DNA of 10,518 nt, taken from positions 1-10,518 of the forward strand of contig DAOVYA010000028.1 of NCBI GenBank assembly GCA_030635865.1, given 5' to 3'. Below the pieces are notes generated by a model. The model was given only the letters and a program-made list of their open reading frames with translations. It was not told the DNA's origin and did no database searches. Position 1 is the stretch's first letter; every line of letters starts with the position of its first letter. Positions 9,289 to 10,518 of this stretch are shown here, piece by piece. The position numbers were made by a program, and so were the translations under genes. The DNA comes from Gammaproteobacteria bacterium. GTDB lineage: Bacteria; Pseudomonadota; Gammaproteobacteria; UBA9214.

Positions 9289-10518
9289 ATGACACTCAGC
9301 CTGGGCATCGATATCGGGACCTCGGCCTGTCGCGGCTGCGTCATCGATGCTGAAGCCCGGATACTGGCAGAAACCCGTGTCTCGCTACCTGCCCCTGAGC
9401 GCAAGGGCCCTGCCATCGAACAAGACCCTGAATGCTGGTGGCAGGCACTCACGGAAACCCTCGATGAGTTAACAGGCAGGGTCCCGATGGCCTCCATTGA
9501 GGCCATCAGCATCGACGGCACCTCGGCAACCCTGCTCTGTTGTGATGCCACGGGCATACCCGTATCCCCGGCATTAATGTACAACGATGCACGCGCAATC
9601 AGCGAAGCAGAGCAACTGGCCCACATCACCCCTGGCGATAGTGCCGCCCACGGTGCCAGCGCCAGCCTGGCAAAACTGCTGTGGCTGGTACAGTCTCCTG
9701 CCGGGAAACAGGCCCGTTACGCACTGCACCAAGCCGACTGGCTGCTCGGTCGCCTGTGTGGCCGCTACGGGGTCAGTGATGAAAACAATGCCCTGAAACT
9801 CGGCTACGACATTATCCGGCGTCGCTGGCCGGACTGGCTGGCACAGTTGGATATCCCCCGGTCGCTGTTTCCGGAGGTGGTTCCGGCTGGCCAGGCCATT
9901 GGCCGGCTGAGTGATGAATGGTGCCAGCGCTGGGGATTCTCTGCAGGAACACGAGTGATCAGCGGCACGACCGACAGTACAGCGAGTTTCATGGCAGCGG
10001 GGGCCGGGGCGGGTGAAGCCGTCACGTCTCTGGGCAGCACGCTGGTATTGAAAGTGCTGTCTGAACAACCGGTATTTTCCCCGGTAAACGGCATCTACAG
10101 TCACCGCCTCGGCAATCACTGGCTGACCGGTGGCGCATCCAACAGCGGCGGCGCGGTGTTACAAAGCTATTTCAGCGTGGATGAAATCAGGCGGCTGACG
10201 ACATTGCTGCAACCGGACCGGCCAACCGGGCTGGACTACTACCCACTGGTCTGCGCGGGAGAGCGCTTTCCGGTAAATAACCCGCAACAGGCACCGCGAA
10301 TGGAACCACGCCCGGCTGAAGATGCCGTTTTCTTTCAGGGCATGCTGGAAGGGATCGCAGAAATTGAAAAAACCGGCTACCGGCGGCTTGCGGAACTGGG
10401 CGCACCCTGGCCAAAGAAAATCATCACCACCGGGGGCGGCGCCGCGAATAGCGCCTGGCGTACAATCCGCTCCAGGCGATTGGGAATCCCGGTGGTTGCT
10501 GCCGAACATATGGAAGCC
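9289..10518 (+). CDS. FGGY-family sugar kinase, D-ribulose kinase type (5' part, truncated by window)
   Basis: The likely reaction is ATP-dependent phosphorylation of D-ribulose to ribulose 5-phosphate. 410 codons are open to the window edge; the cyanobacterial relative SePSK has about 426 residues, so few are missing. The N-terminal FGGY domain starts LGIDIGTSACRG, with D8, T11 and S12 at the same numbers as the ATP-site residues known from SePSK. Further family signatures are IDGTSATLLCCD, SLAKLLWLVQ, HQADWLLGRL and NNALKLGYD. The C-terminal domain holds SGTTDST with the probable catalytic base D229, GEAVTSLGSTLVLK, WLTGGASNSGG (about 279-288), GLDYYPL, and TTGGGAAN (380-387). This pattern fits the SePSK/plant XK-1 group from memory, better than XylB or GlpK. 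The ATG at 9289 is the only start after an in-frame TAG at 9262; the ribosome site is weak. Regulation is not evident. Confidence 0.88.
   Translation, partial: MTLSLGIDIGTSACRGCVIDAEARILAETRVSLPAPERKGPAIEQDPECWWQALTETLDELTGRVPMASIEAISIDGTSATLLCCDATGIPVSPALMYNDARAISEAEQLAHITPGDSAAHGASASLAKLLWLVQSPAGKQARYALHQADWLLGRLCGRYGVSDENNALKLGYDIIRRRWPDWLAQLDIPRSLFPEVVPAGQAIGRLSDEWCQRWGFSAGTRVISGTTDSTASFMAAGAGAGEAVTSLGSTLVLKVLSEQPVFSPVNGIYSHRLGNHWLTGGASNSGGAVLQSYFSVDEIRRLTTLLQPDRPTGLDYYPLVCAGERFPVNNPQQAPRMEPRPAEDAVFFQGMLEGIAEIEKTGYRRLAELGAPWPKKIITTGGGAANSAWRTIRSRRLGIPVVAAEHMEA

Noticed and set aside
9574..10119. Minus-strand open frame of 181 codons antisense to the kinase, and a similar one at 10159-10509
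   Set aside because: Both are shadows of the plus-strand FGGY kinase, which shows clear family motifs throughout.

Overview
The window looks like chromosomal DNA from a gammaproteobacterium. The main evidence is the contiguous minus-strand order smc, zipA, ligA. ZipA is essentially confined to Gammaproteobacteria, and this trio sits together in many of them. Base composition is mildly GC-rich and codon use looks uniform. A sugar kinase of the cyanobacterial/plant D-ribulose kinase type at the right end would fit an autotrophic or sulfur-oxidising lineage, but that part is inference.

Layout. Bases 2-55 hold the last codons of a plus-strand gene, followed at once by a strong intrinsic terminator (63-97). 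Converging on it is a long minus-strand block, read from right to left: smc (5001-8513), zipA (4066-4788), ligA (2042-4069), a small lipoprotein (1712-1897) and an unusual MinD/FlhG-like P-loop protein (111-1589). zipA and ligA overlap by 4 bp (ATGA) and are probably translationally coupled. A 95-bp spacer (8514-8608) separates smc from the divergent plus-strand queF (8609-8998), the preQ0 reductase of queuosine synthesis. After queF comes a 189-bp element with terminal inverted repeats, then a plus-strand FGGY kinase (9289 to the window end) that runs off the edge.

Three of the four larger spacers hold palindromic repeats of different families: a REP-like inverted pair between ligA and the lipoprotein gene (1943-1999), a hairpin element with a nested insertion plus a partial second copy between smc and zipA (4811-4986), and a MITE-like element between queF and the kinase (9045-9233).

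Functionally, smc, zipA and ligA serve chromosome condensation/segregation, septal ring anchoring and DNA nick sealing. The MinD-like protein has the fold of a spatial regulator, but it lacks the signature lysine of the deviant Walker A box and has a roughly 240-residue C-terminal half of unknown function. I see no phage, CRISPR, toxin-antitoxin or defence system, no tRNA or rRNA gene, and no complete new multi-gene system. The most unusual items are the MinD-like protein, the covarying REP pair and the nested palindromic elements.
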